Shown here piece after piece: positions 7,880 through 16,762 of a stretch of DNA of 64,000 bases (within the stretch, counting starts at the first letter, position 1; each line of letters starts with the position of its first letter). The DNA comes from Alcaligenaceae bacterium (GTDB lineage Bacteria > Pseudomonadota > Gammaproteobacteria > Burkholderiales > Burkholderiaceae_B). Location: NCBI GenBank assembly GCA_947380655.1, contig CANCRX010000004.1:14566-78565 (forward strand), given 5' to 3'. The notes beneath the pieces are model-generated. The model worked only from the letters and a program-made list of their open reading frames with translations, made no database searches and was not told where the DNA came from. Position numbers and translations under genes: made by a program.

Positions 7880-8686
7880 TCAGCATATCCTCACAGGGAT
7901 ACCAAGCGCTGCCATAAATTCTTTAGCCTGCCGCACGGTGTATTCACCATAATGAAAAATACTGGCCGCAAGCACCGCGCTTGCACCGCCAAGGGTCACG
8001 CCATCTGCCAGATGCTGGAGGTTGCCAACGCCGCCTGAGGCAATGACGGGTACCGGAACGCCATCAGAGACACGTCGGGTCAGCTCCAGATCGAAGCCTG
8101 ATTTGGTGCCGTCACGATCCATGCTTGTCAGGAGGATTTCGCCTGCGCCGTATTCGGCCATTTTGATTGCCCAAGCTACCGCATCAATTCCCGTGCCTTT
8201 GCGCCCGCCGTGGGTGAAGACTTCCCAGCGCGGATTGTTTGGATCGGCATCAACGCGTCTGGCATCAATCGCCACCACGATGCACTGAGAGCCATGGTAG
8301 TCAGCGCAGGCGCGCACCAGGTCCGGATTGGCGACTGCTGCGCTGTTCATGGAGACTTTGTCCGCCCCGGCATTGAGTAGTCTCTGAATATCACTGACTT
8401 GGCGCACACCACCGCCTACCGTCAGTGGGATAAAGACCTCTGAGGCGACTTGTTCGATGATAGGAAGGATCAGGTCACGGCCATCACTGGTTGCGGTAAT
8501 GTCCAGAAAGGTGAGTTCGTCGGCACCTTGTTCGTTGTAACGTCTGGCGATCTCAACCGGATCGCCAGCGTCCGTGAGCTCAACAAAATTTACGCCTTTC
8601 ACCACACGACCCGCTGTGACATCCAGACAGGGAATGATCCGACGTGTCAGACCATTCACAATGGGTGTTGTGAACCCAGAGGTCAT
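7880..8686 (-). CDS. hisF: Imidazole glycerol phosphate synthase, cyclase subunit
   Basis: This 268-residue TIM barrel uses ammonia from HisH to make imidazole glycerol phosphate and AICAR. RRIIPCLDVTAGRVVKG carries the first catalytic Asp, and a second conserved Asp lies in the TSMDRDGTKSGFD segment. I place the start at the ATG ending at 8686 (MTSGFTTPIVNG), 10 bp after hisA; the frame is open further upstream into hisA, but that extension is not family-like. Partner HisH is encoded two genes upstream. Confidence 0.95.
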   Translation of the reverse strand: MTSGFTTPIVNGLTRRIIPCLDVTAGRVVKGVNFVELTDAGDPVEIARRYNEQGADELTFLDITATSDGRDLILPIIEQVASEVFIPLTVGGGVRQVSDIQRLLNAGADKVSMNSAAVANPDLVRACADYHGSQCIVVAIDARRVDADPNNPRWEVFTHGGRKGTGIDAVAWAIKMAEYGAGEILLTSMDRDGTKSGFDLELTRRVSDGVPVPVIASGGVGNLQHLADGVTLGGASAVLAASIFHYGEYTVRQAKEFMAALGIPVRIC

Positions 8687-8696
8687 GGTTTCACGC

Positions 8697-9437
8697 TCAT
8701 GGATTGAGTTCGTCGGCAAGTTGTTGTGCCGCAGCGAAATCCAGCGTGCCTTCGTAAATGCTGCGACCGAGGATGGCACCTTCGATGCCTTCTTCTTCGA
8801 CTGCACACAGGGCTTCGATGTCGCGCAGGTCGGTTACGCCGCCTGATGCGATCACAGGAATGCGCACATGCTGGGCCAGACGGACGGTTGCTTCGATATT
8901 TACACCGGACAGCATGCCATCACGGCCGATATCGGTATAAATGATGGATTCGCAACCATAGTCCTCGAATTTTTTCGCCAGATCGGTGACATCATGTTTG
9001 GTGAGCTTGCTCCAGCCATCTGTTGCGACTTTGCCATCACGTGCATCGAGGCCGACAATGATGTTGCCAGGAAAGGCACCGCAGGCATCATGCAGGAAGC
9101 CGGGGTCTTTAACTGCGGCTGTACCGATGATCACGTACGAGATACCGAAATCCAGATAGCGCTCGATCGTGTCGAGATCGCGGATACCACCGCCAATCTG
9201 CACAGGGATGTCATCACCCATCGCCGCGACAATCGCTTTGATCAGTGCTTCGTTTTTTGGTTTACCGGCAACAGCGCCGTTCAGGTCAACCAAGTGCAGG
9301 CGGCGTGCGCCTTGCTCGAGCCATTGCGTGGCTACAGCAGTCGGATCTTCGGAGAAGATCGTTGCATCGTCGAGGTCGCCTTGACGCAGTCTTACACAGC
9401 GTCCGTCTTTGAGGTCAATAGCGGGGATCAGCAGCAT
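8697..9437 (-). CDS. hisA: ProFAR isomerase (HisA)
   Basis: This 246-residue TIM barrel isomerises ProFAR to PRFAR, step 4 of histidine synthesis. MLLIPAIDLKDGRCVRL gives catalytic Asp8 at its normal place, and YTDIGRDGMLSG carries the second Asp. The half-barrel duplication shared with HisF is evident in the two phosphate-binding loops (QIGGGIRD, ASGGVTDL). It lies between hisH and hisF in the same direction. Confidence 0.96.
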   Translation of the reverse strand: MLLIPAIDLKDGRCVRLRQGDLDDATIFSEDPTAVATQWLEQGARRLHLVDLNGAVAGKPKNEALIKAIVAAMGDDIPVQIGGGIRDLDTIERYLDFGISYVIIGTAAVKDPGFLHDACGAFPGNIIVGLDARDGKVATDGWSKLTKHDVTDLAKKFEDYGCESIIYTDIGRDGMLSGVNIEATVRLAQHVRIPVIASGGVTDLRDIEALCAVEEEGIEGAILGRSIYEGTLDFAAAQQLADELNP

Positions 9438-9470
9438 GTCTATTTGTGATCGTTTAAAGGATCGTTAAAG

Positions 9471-10127
9471 TTAAGGTTTCCAGTCTACAAAATTCCGGTA
9501 GAGACGCAAACCAGGTTCGGCGCTTTTCTCTGGATGAAACTGTACGGCAAAAATATTTTCTGCAGCAACTGCGCAGGTGAACGGCGCGCCATAATCGCTC
9601 ACCCCCACAGTCAACTGTACCTCTGCAGGCACAGCATAATAGCTGTGCACAAAATAAAAGGGGGTGGCATCAGCAATGCCTGCCCACAGGGGATGCGCGC
9701 GGACCTGACGGACCGGGTTCCAGCCCATGTGTGGGACTTTAAGATGCTCGATCGTACTGTGCTCACCATTGCTCAGCGTGGCAAAGGCGGGCCCTTGAAA
9801 TTTTTTCACCTCGCCTTTGAATACGCTCAGGCTCGTCGTGTTGCCTTCTTCGCTACGCTCAAATAACATTTGTTCACCCACACACACACCGAGCAAGGGT
9901 TTGCTGCGCGCCGCGCGTAAGACCGCCTCGCGCAAGCCCGCTTCGTCGAGCGTACGTATGCAGTCAGCCATCGCCCCCTGACCTGGAAAGACAACGCGAT
10001 CTGCCGCATCAATCTCTGAGGCGAGTTTGCATAACCGGATGTCAGCTTCGGGTGCAGCGTGACGAAGCGCGCGTTCAACCGAGTGGTAATTCCCCATGCC
10101 GTAATCAACAATGGCAATCGACGTCAT
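9471..10127 (-). CDS. hisH: Imidazole glycerol phosphate synthase, glutaminase subunit
   Basis: This 218-residue class I glutamine amidotransferase feeds ammonia to HisF. The nucleophile Cys82 is in LLGVCVGEQ (more often GICLGMQ), and the His-Glu pair is in VQFHPEKS near the C-terminus. FPGQGAM is the oxyanion/substrate loop. It lies 3 bp after hisB and 33 bp before hisA. Length is typical. Confidence 0.96.
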   Translation of the reverse strand: MTSIAIVDYGMGNYHSVERALRHAAPEADIRLCKLASEIDAADRVVFPGQGAMADCIRTLDEAGLREAVLRAARSKPLLGVCVGEQMLFERSEEGNTTSLSVFKGEVKKFQGPAFATLSNGEHSTIEHLKVPHMGWNPVRQVRAHPLWAGIADATPFYFVHSYYAVPAEVQLTVGVSDYGAPFTCAVAAENIFAVQFHPEKSAEPGLRLYRNFVDWKP

Positions 10128-10130
10128 GAT

Positions 10131-10718
10131 TTAGAGCACGCCTTTGGTCGAAGGTACAACGCCTTCTGTGCGGGGGTCGCGTTCGAGCGCCATGCGCAAC
10201 GCACGACCAGTGGCTTTGAAAATGGTTTCGCACTGGTGATGGGCATTGACGCCGCGCAAGTTGTCAATATGCATCGTCAGCAAGGCATGGTTCACCAGGC
10301 CTTGAAAAAATTCAATGGTCAGATCGACATCAAAATCGCCCACGCGCGCGCGCGTAAAAGGCACGTGAAACTGCAGTCCTGGGCGGCCAGAGAAGTCCAC
10401 TACCACTCGCGATAGTGCTTCGTCGAGCGGCACATAGGCGTGACCGTAACGACGGATACCCGCCTTATCGCCTACAGCCTTGGCAATGGCCATGCCAAGC
10501 GTGATACCGACATCCTCGACGGTGTGATGCGCGTCAATGTGTGTGTCGCCCTCAGCATGTATGTCCAGATCAATCAGACCGTGACGCGCGATCTGATCAA
10601 GCATGTGATCCAGAAAAGGCACGCCCGTGTTCAGGCTCTGGCGGCCAGTGCCATCCAGATTAATCGCGACGCGGATGCGCGTCTCGTTGGTGTTGCGGGT
10701 GATCTCGGCGGTACGCAT
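10131..10718 (-). CDS. hisB: Imidazoleglycerol-phosphate dehydratase
   Basis: This 195-residue manganese enzyme performs step 6 of histidine synthesis. It is the monofunctional form, without the phosphatase domain of E. coli HisB. Duplicated metal-binding motifs are visible: DAHHTVEDVGI near residue 65 and NAHHQCETIFKA near residue 165. It follows hisD after a 99-bp spacer, exactly where I would expect hisC in many Burkholderiales; hisC is absent here. Confidence 0.96.
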   Translation of the reverse strand: MRTAEITRNTNETRIRVAINLDGTGRQSLNTGVPFLDHMLDQIARHGLIDLDIHAEGDTHIDAHHTVEDVGITLGMAIAKAVGDKAGIRRYGHAYVPLDEALSRVVVDFSGRPGLQFHVPFTRARVGDFDVDLTIEFFQGLVNHALLTMHIDNLRGVNAHHQCETIFKATGRALRMALERDPRTEGVVPSTKGVL

Positions 10719-10767
10719 ATCATGGACTCAGTTGAACTGTGTATCGTTATTGTATTGTGGTCTGGGT

Positions 10768-10803
10768 CGATTGCCCCGAGTTTGAGTACTCGGCAGGCAA
10801 TCG
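10768..10803. other. Intercistronic hairpin in the hisD-hisB gap
   Basis: An outer stem CGATTGCC / GGCAATCG (10768-10775, 10796-10803) stacks on an inner stem CCGAGT / ACTCGG (10776-10781, 10788-10793) with a 6-nt loop and a 2-nt bulge. Fourteen pairs occupy the only spacer within the his run that is large enough to notice. No T tract follows on the minus strand, so it is not a simple terminator. RNA processing, stability or pausing is possible. Confidence 0.6.
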
Positions 10804-10817
10804 GACTCAAAAACCAG

Positions 10818-12125
10818 TTATTTTTCTGACTGCAGGCGCATACTCGCACTTGCCGCGTGGGCCTGAAGACCTTCCCCAGTCGCAAGCTCGGCGGCAATTT
10901 TGCCCAGTGACTGCGCACCTGCGTGCGAGACATGAATTAGGCTTGAGCGTTTCTGGAAATCATAGACACCCAGTGGCGAGGAAAAACGAGCGGTACGTGA
11001 CGTCGGCAGCACGTGATTGGGTCCTGCGCAATAGTCTCCCAGAGACTCCGAGCTGTGTGGCCCCATGAAAATTGCCCCAGCGTGACGGATATGGCTGAGC
11101 CACTGATCCGGATTTTCAACAGAAACTTCAAGGTGCTCGGGGGCGATCTTGTTGCTGATTTCGCAAGCCTCGGCTAAATCCCGAACCAATATCAAGGCAC
11201 CACGGTCGCGCAGACTGGTTGCGATAATTTCTGCCCGTGGCATGGTCGGTAACAGCTTTTCGATCGCTTGTTGCACTTGATCCAGATAGTCTGCATCAGG
11301 GCATAGCAAAATAGCCTGAGCCAGTTCGTCGTGTTCCGCTTGTGAAAACAAGTCCATGGCGATCCAGTCTGCAGGTGTTTTGCCATCACAGATAATCAGG
11401 ATTTCACTCGGTCCCGCAATCATATCGATGCCAACCGTACCAAACACGCGACGTTTGGCTGCTGCCACATAGGCGTTACCCGGACCGACAATTTTATCGA
11501 CAGCAGGGATAGTTGCCGTGCCATAGGCCAGCGCACCAACCGCCTGCGCACCACCAATGGCAAAAATTCGATCGACACCTGCGATGGCGGCTGCAGCCAA
11601 CACCATCTGATTGCGCAGGCCACCCGGAGTCGGGGTGACCATGATGACTTCTTTGACGCCGGCGACTTTGGCAGGAATGGCATTCATCAACACTGACGAC
11701 GGGTAAGCCGCCTTGCCGCCAGGCACGTACAGACCGACTCGGTCAAGCGGTGTGATTTGTTGTCCTAGCCTGGTGCCGTCTGACTCGGTGTAGGACCAGC
11801 TTTCCTGGCGCTGATGCGCGTGATAGCTACGCACCCGGTCAGCGGCTGTTTCGAGTGCGCTGCGCTGGGCGGCTGGCAGTTGCGCTAACGCACTGAGCCA
11901 TTCGCTGCGTGGAATTTCCAGTGCGGCGACATCGGCTGCCTCAACGCGGTCGAATTCTCGCGTGAATTGAAGCAAGGCCGAATCGCCTTCTGTGCGGACG
12001 TGATGCAGAATACGACCGCAAGCGGTTTCGATTGCATCGTCTTGCTCAGCATCAACTTTAAGCAGTTGACTCAGTTTGACACTGAAATCAGTGTCACGGG
12101 TATCCAGGCGGGAGAGAGTAGCCAT
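10818..12125 (-). CDS. hisD: Histidinol dehydrogenase
   Basis: This 435-residue zinc enzyme carries out the last two NAD-dependent oxidations of histidinol to histidine. Visible are the GLYVPGGKAAYPSSVLMN substrate loop, VGPGNAYVAAAKR, the IDMIAGPSEI motif, the catalytic APEHLEV region with the conserved Glu-His pair, and the zinc-binding YCAGPNHVLPT. Length and all motifs are normal. Its ribosome site lies inside a small hairpin (12136-12152). Confidence 0.97.
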   Translation of the reverse strand: MATLSRLDTRDTDFSVKLSQLLKVDAEQDDAIETACGRILHHVRTEGDSALLQFTREFDRVEAADVAALEIPRSEWLSALAQLPAAQRSALETAADRVRSYHAHQRQESWSYTESDGTRLGQQITPLDRVGLYVPGGKAAYPSSVLMNAIPAKVAGVKEVIMVTPTPGGLRNQMVLAAAAIAGVDRIFAIGGAQAVGALAYGTATIPAVDKIVGPGNAYVAAAKRRVFGTVGIDMIAGPSEILIICDGKTPADWIAMDLFSQAEHDELAQAILLCPDADYLDQVQQAIEKLLPTMPRAEIIATSLRDRGALILVRDLAEACEISNKIAPEHLEVSVENPDQWLSHIRHAGAIFMGPHSSESLGDYCAGPNHVLPTSRTARFSSPLGVYDFQKRSSLIHVSHAGAQSLGKIAAELATGEGLQAHAASASMRLQSEK

Positions 12126-12135
12126 TTGGTGTGTC

Positions 12136-12152
12136 CCCTTCTTATGGAAGGG
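12136..12152 (-). promoter_or_regulatory. Small hairpin covering the hisD ribosome site
   Basis: On the minus strand CCCTTC pairs with GAAGGG across a 5-nt loop (plus-strand arms 12136-12141 and 12147-12152). The 3' arm is part of AAGAAGGGG, the best Shine-Dalgarno candidate for the hisD ATG about 10 nt downstream. Closing this stem would mask the site. Its strength is modest (6 bp). Confidence 0.4.
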
Positions 12153-12176
12153 TAAAAATATTCGGGTAGACCCTAA

Positions 12177-12857
12177 TCATGCCACAGCTGGGCGACTAGC
12201 ACGTTCAAAAGCATCCAATATCGGCTGTAATTCAGCCTGACGTGTTTTGAGCGCAGCCCGATTGACGACCAGACGCGATGAAATCGGCATAATGTCCTCT
12301 ACAGCAACCAGGTTATTTGCTTTGAGGGTGTTGCCTGTGGAGACCAGATCGACAATCGCGTCGGCTAGTCCAACAAGCGGGGCCAGTTCCATCGAGCCAT
12401 ACAGCTTGATGAGATCGACATACACACCTTTTGCAGCAAAGTGAGCGCGTGCAGCTTCTGTGTACTTGGTTGCAACGCGAAGCCGCGCACCTTGCTTGAC
12501 TGCTGCAGCATAATCAAAGCCATTTTTGACTGCGACGGCCAGACGGCATTTGGCGATGTTCAGGTCAATCGGCTGATACAGACCACCAGGATGGTTAGCA
12601 GCATGTTCAATCAGTACGTCTTTACCTGCGATCCCCAGATCTGCTGCGCCGTATTCAACGTAGGTCGGAACGTCAGACGCTCTCACAATAATCAGTCGCA
12701 AGTTGGGGTCGCTCGTCTCGATGATGAGCTTGCGGGATTGCTCGGGATTTTCGGAGACCTGAATCCCTGCCGCTTCGAGCAGCGGCAGCGTTTCTTCAAA
12801 AATGCGCCCTTTTGAGAGGGCCATGGTCAGCGGGCGCGGGCGCACGTCTGTGCTCAT
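12177..12857 (-). CDS. hisG: ATP phosphoribosyltransferase, short (HisZ-dependent) form
   Basis: This 226-residue enzyme commits ATP and PRPP to histidine synthesis. It has MALSKGRIFEETLPLL near the start, EYGAADLGIAGKDVL, and the PRPP-binding DLVSTGNTLKANNL. It lacks the C-terminal regulatory ACT-like domain of long HisG (about 300 residues), so it should need the HisRS-like subunit HisZ. That gene is not in this window. It follows murA and precedes hisD. Confidence 0.95.
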   Translation of the reverse strand: MSTDVRPRPLTMALSKGRIFEETLPLLEAAGIQVSENPEQSRKLIIETSDPNLRLIIVRASDVPTYVEYGAADLGIAGKDVLIEHAANHPGGLYQPIDLNIAKCRLAVAVKNGFDYAAAVKQGARLRVATKYTEAARAHFAAKGVYVDLIKLYGSMELAPLVGLADAIVDLVSTGNTLKANNLVAVEDIMPISSRLVVNRAALKTRQAELQPILDAFERASRPAVA

Positions 12858-12896
12858 GAGAATTCCTTCGGCGTATAACGTTGAATGACTAGTGGA

Positions 12897-14153
12897 TCAC
12901 TTTGTAGTGCGTTCGATATTTGCGCCTAATTGTCGCAGTTTATGTTCCATGCGTTCGTAGCCGCGATCCAGATGATAAATCCGTTCGACAAAGGTTTCAC
13001 CTTCAGCGGCCAGGCCTGCGATGACCAGGCTGGCTGATGCGCGTAAATCTGTCGCCATCACGGTTGCCCCTGAAAGCTTAGGGACACCGCGTACTACGGC
13101 AGTATGACCGTCGATATCGATATGGGCACCGAGCCGTCTGAGTTCCTGCACGTGCATAAAACGGTTTTCAAAAATCGTCTCAACGATCACCGAGGTGCCA
13201 TCGGCCATGGCATTGAGTGCCATGAGTTGTGCCTGCATGTCGGTTGCAAAGCCGGGATATTCAATGGTGCGCATGTCTACGGCCTTAGGGCGAGTGGACA
13301 TGCTGGCTTCAATCCAGTCTGGGCCGACAGATATTTGTAGACCCGCTTCCTGAAGCTTTGAAATGGTGGCGCCCATCGTTTCGGGTGCTGCATCGCGCAG
13401 CATTATTTTGCCGCCCGCCGCACCGACCGCGCACAAAAAGCTTCCTGCCTCGATACGGTCCGGGATCACGCGGTGGGATGCGCCATGCAAACGCTCTACA
13501 CCCTCAATCACAATGCGGTCCGTTCCATGGCCTTTGATCTTGGCACCCATCTTGATCAGCAGCTCGGCCAGATCGATGACCTCGGGTTCACGCGCAGCAT
13601 TTTCAAGAATGGTCTGACCCTCCGCGAGGACGGCTGCCATCATCAGGTTTTCAGTGCCGGTCACTGTGACCATGTCGGTACGCACGACTGCACCTTTGAG
13701 GCGAGGAGCACGTGCGACAACAAAGCCGTGTTCGATTTTAATATCCGCGCCCAGCGCGGCAAGACCTTGAATATGCTGGTCAACAGGACGCTGGCCAATT
13801 GCGCAACCGCCCGGCAAACTGACCCGTGCTTCTCCAAAACGTGCGAGCAAAGGGCCAAGCACCAAAATCGAGGCGCGCATTGTTTTGACAAGCTCGTAGG
13901 GAGCTTCGAGTGTGGTGACCTGATCTGCAGTCAGGCTGACGCTGTCGTCACTATTGCGCACAGCACTGACCCCGAGCTGGGTTAAGAGCTTGAAGGTGGT
14001 CGCGATATCGTTGAGTTTCGGGACATTGGTCAGCGTAATCGTATCGGAGGTGAGCAAGCTCGCACACAGGATAGGCAGGGCTGCGTTTTTAGCGCCCGAG
14101 ATACTGATCTCGCCTTTGAGCGGCACGCCGCCGATGATGCGCAGCTTATCCAT
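12897..14153 (-). CDS. murA: UDP-N-acetylglucosamine 1-carboxyvinyltransferase
   Basis: This 418-residue enzyme transfers enolpyruvate from PEP to UDP-GlcNAc, the first committed step of peptidoglycan synthesis and the fosfomycin target. Lys22-Asn23 (GAKNAALP) and Cys117 (LPGGCAIGQRP) are present, so the protein should be fosfomycin sensitive by residue. Two EPSP-synthase-like domains fill the full length. Its ATG overlaps the stop of the BolA-like gene, and hisG follows after 39 bp. Confidence 0.97.
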   Translation of the reverse strand: MDKLRIIGGVPLKGEISISGAKNAALPILCASLLTSDTITLTNVPKLNDIATTFKLLTQLGVSAVRNSDDSVSLTADQVTTLEAPYELVKTMRASILVLGPLLARFGEARVSLPGGCAIGQRPVDQHIQGLAALGADIKIEHGFVVARAPRLKGAVVRTDMVTVTGTENLMMAAVLAEGQTILENAAREPEVIDLAELLIKMGAKIKGHGTDRIVIEGVERLHGASHRVIPDRIEAGSFLCAVGAAGGKIMLRDAAPETMGATISKLQEAGLQISVGPDWIEASMSTRPKAVDMRTIEYPGFATDMQAQLMALNAMADGTSVIVETIFENRFMHVQELRRLGAHIDIDGHTAVVRGVPKLSGATVMATDLRASASLVIAGLAAEGETFVERIYHLDRGYERMEHKLRQLGANIERTTK

Positions 14154-14395
14154 TAACTGTTGGCCTTGAATTCTGCTGGAGTCAGTGTGCGCATGGAGAG
14201 CGCGTGAATTTCTTGTTTCATCCGGTCACCTAATACGCTGTAGACCAACTGATGGCGCGCAATGGGGCGTTTGCCAGCAAACGCTTCGGAGACGATCACT
14301 GCTTCAAAATGCGAACCGTCACCAGTGACTTCGAGGTGTTCGCAGGCCAGACCTGCTGCGATATATGCACGGATATCTTCGGGTGTAGGCAACAT
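14153..14395 (-). CDS. BolA-family protein (IbaG-like)
   Basis: This 80-residue protein has the BolA/IbaG fold and the family signature VTGDGSHFEAVIVSEAF with the conserved His. BolA proteins work with monothiol glutaredoxins in iron-sulfur trafficking or sensing. Placement directly before murA is shared with E. coli ibaG (yrbA), supporting the IbaG assignment. The stop codon overlaps the murA start by one base, implying coupling. Confidence 0.9.
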   Translation of the reverse strand: MLPTPEDIRAYIAAGLACEHLEVTGDGSHFEAVIVSEAFAGKRPIARHQLVYSVLGDRMKQEIHALSMRTLTPAEFKANS

Positions 14396-14473
14396 GATGC
14401 AAGGTAATCCTTGTTGTTTTTAGCTGACTGGATAGTCACAAATGAATCGGGAATGTTGTGCTGTGTTTGACGA

Positions 14474-15265
14474 TCAGGTGCGCAGTTTGTAACCGCTTGC
14501 CAATAGCCTTAAAGCAAAGAGGCTCAGCGCTGCAAAGACACCCGCGACAACGGCCATGCTATGCCAGGGTGAAACGTCCGCTACGCCAAAAAATCCATAA
14601 CGGAAGCCGTCAATCGTGTAAAAAATAGGATTCCAGTGCGTGACATGCTGCCAGAAAGGGGGCAGCGTATGCACAGAGTAAAACACCCCTGACAGAAATG
14701 TAGCAGGCATGATTAAAAAGTTTTGGAATGCTGCGAGCTGGTCAAATTTTTCTGAAGTCAGTCCGGCGATCAATCCCATGATGGCCATGATCCCGCAGGA
14801 CAGTACAGCGAAGGTAATCGCCCAGAGAGGTTCTTTGACAGGTAAGGCAACAAAATACAAAGAAACCAGCCAAACGCAACAACCCACGGCAATGCCCCGT
14901 ACGATGGCTGCCAATACATAGGCGCTGAAAATCTCACGATGTGTCATGGGCGGCAACAGCATGAACACCAGATTGCCAGTCACTCGACTCTGAATCAGGG
15001 AGGAAGAGGGGTTGGCAAAAGCGTTTTGCAGCATGCTCATCATCATGAGCCCAGGAATCAGAAAGGCTGTGTAAGGAACCGAACCGTAGACTTGAACGTG
15101 ATCTTGCAGAACTTGCGCAAAAATAACCAGATACAAAAGCGCCGTGATCACGGGGGCGGCAATCGTCTGGAAACTAACTTTCCAGAATCTTAATAACTCT
15201 TTTCCCAGCAAAGTGGGGAAGCCAGAGCCAGAGCCAGGGCGCGCTTGGAGAATGGGAGAGTTCAT
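14474..15265 (-). CDS. ABC-2 type exporter permease
   Basis: This 263-residue inner-membrane protein has six hydrophobic segments and the ABC-2 family motif near GVFYSVHTLPPFWQHVTHWN. It resembles the YadH permease. It overlaps the ATPase gene by 4 bp and is its obvious partner. Location between mla genes and bolA is conserved in related bacteria as I recall it. The exported substrate is unknown. Confidence 0.9.
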   Translation of the reverse strand: MNSPILQARPGSGSGFPTLLGKELLRFWKVSFQTIAAPVITALLYLVIFAQVLQDHVQVYGSVPYTAFLIPGLMMMSMLQNAFANPSSSLIQSRVTGNLVFMLLPPMTHREIFSAYVLAAIVRGIAVGCCVWLVSLYFVALPVKEPLWAITFAVLSCGIMAIMGLIAGLTSEKFDQLAAFQNFLIMPATFLSGVFYSVHTLPPFWQHVTHWNPIFYTIDGFRYGFFGVADVSPWHSMAVVAGVFAALSLFALRLLASGYKLRT

Positions 15266-16053
15266 ACGATTTGCTCCAGTCTTGGGGCAGGCTCATTCAT
15301 GATTTGAACAAATGCTTGCTCCAGGTTGCCCCCACCATTTCGCTCGAGGAGATTTTTTGTTGTATCGAGCGCGACGATGCGACCGCGTTTAAGCATCGCA
15401 ATCCGGTTGCACAAGGTTTCGGCTTCTTCGAGGTAGTGCGTCGTGAGCAAAATAGTATGGCCCGCGCGGTTCAACCGGGAAATGAATTCCCAAAGACTAC
15501 GACGTAAATCCACATCGACGCCAGCAGTAGGCTCATCGAGCACGATGACCGGTGGGCGGTGGACAAGCGCTTGCGCAACAAGCACCCGTCTTTTCATTCC
15601 TCCAGACAGGGCGCGCATGTTTGCGTCGGCTTTTTCTGTCAGACCGAGGTTCGCGAGAATCTCGTCGATCCAATCGTCATTATTTCTGAAACCAAAATAA
15701 CCTGATTGGATTCTGAGCGTTTCGCGCACAGTAAAGAAAGGATCATAGACAAGCTCTTGTGGAACGACACCCAGTGAGCGACGGGCCTGTTGGTAATCAT
15801 TGACCACATCAAAGCCGCAGACGCTCGCACGCCCAGTCGTTGCGCGAGAAAGACCCGCCAGTACGGAAATCAAAGTTGTTTTGCCAGCACCATTAGGACC
15901 AAGCAATGCGAAAAACTCACCATGATCGATGCTCAGCGACACGTCGTCGAGCGCTTGGAAACCGTCTCCTTGCGGTTTCTGGAACAACGATTTCCATCCA
16001 TTTGAACGTGGTGGATAAACCTTACTGATATGTTCTATAGAAACAGCTGACAT
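15262..16053 (-). CDS. ABC exporter ATP-binding protein (YadG-like)
   Basis: This 263-residue ATPase energises the adjacent permease. It has Walker A (GPNGAGKTT), the signature LSGGMKRRV, Walker B (VIVLDEPTAGVD) and the H-loop (LLTTHYLEEAE). The C-terminal 30 residues are typical of CcmA/YadG-type ATPases. Four-base overlap with the permease indicates coupled translation. It follows mlaC after a 56-bp gap that contains no gene. Confidence 0.93.
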   Translation of the reverse strand: MSAVSIEHISKVYPPRSNGWKSLFQKPQGDGFQALDDVSLSIDHGEFFALLGPNGAGKTTLISVLAGLSRATTGRASVCGFDVVNDYQQARRSLGVVPQELVYDPFFTVRETLRIQSGYFGFRNNDDWIDEILANLGLTEKADANMRALSGGMKRRVLVAQALVHRPPVIVLDEPTAGVDVDLRRSLWEFISRLNRAGHTILLTTHYLEEAETLCNRIAMLKRGRIVALDTTKNLLERNGGGNLEQAFVQIMNEPAPRLEQIV

Positions 16054-16109
16054 GAATAGCGCGAGGCCTTAAATATGGAGGATGAGGGCTGAGCGCAGCC
16101 ACAGTTTTG

Positions 16110-16748
16110 TTATTTGTTTTTTTGGTTTAGTGCTGCGATCAGTCCATCAATACCATTTTGTCCGATTTGCTGTGAAAACTGATTGCGATAGTTTTCAATG
16201 AGCCAGACGTTTTCAACATTGATGTCGTAGATTTTCCAACCCTGAGCTGTTTTTTCAAGCCGGTAGTCGAGTTGCACCGGTTGGGTGTTGGAGTGCTGCA
16301 CCACCTGCGATTTCACGACCACATCTTTCGACTCTTCATCACCTCGAAATGCGAGTGTTTTCATGGTCGTGGAGTCGTCTACCCGGGTCAATGCACCACT
16401 GTAAGTACGCCCGAGCGTTGCACGAAATGCTTTAACCAGTGCGGCTTGTTGCTCCGGGGTCGCTTGTTTCCAATAGCGTCCTGCTGACAGGCGAGTGGTC
16501 TTTTCAAAGTCGACGTAAGGCAGTAAAAGCTCATCAACGATTTGATTGACGCGTACGGTATCACCAGCACGTACTTTGCTGTCTGATTTAAGTGCGAGCA
16601 AAGCCTGATCAGCGACTTGTTGCACAAAGAGATTCGGCGCGCCATTGGGGTCAGGTTTGGTTTGTGGCTGTGCGTGGGCGATGCCCAGCAAAGCCCAGGC
16701 CATCACGAATACAGCTAGTAATTTTGTAGAAAGGATGCGGTCAGTCAT
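16110..16748 (-). CDS. mlaC: Periplasmic phospholipid carrier MlaC
   Basis: This 212-residue protein shuttles phospholipid between the MlaA outer-membrane complex and the MlaFED inner-membrane transporter. A signal peptide (about residues 1-26, ending AHAQ) precedes a Tol_Tol_Ttg2 domain with YVDFEKTTRLSAGRYW and YDINVENVWLIENYR. Length is typical. It lies 14 bp after mlaA, placing both periplasmic-side components in one operon. Confidence 0.93.
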   Translation of the reverse strand: MTDRILSTKLLAVFVMAWALLGIAHAQPQTKPDPNGAPNLFVQQVADQALLALKSDSKVRAGDTVRVNQIVDELLLPYVDFEKTTRLSAGRYWKQATPEQQAALVKAFRATLGRTYSGALTRVDDSTTMKTLAFRGDEESKDVVVKSQVVQHSNTQPVQLDYRLEKTAQGWKIYDINVENVWLIENYRNQFSQQIGQNGIDGLIAALNQKNK

Positions 16749-16762
16749 GATTCGAGGTAATC

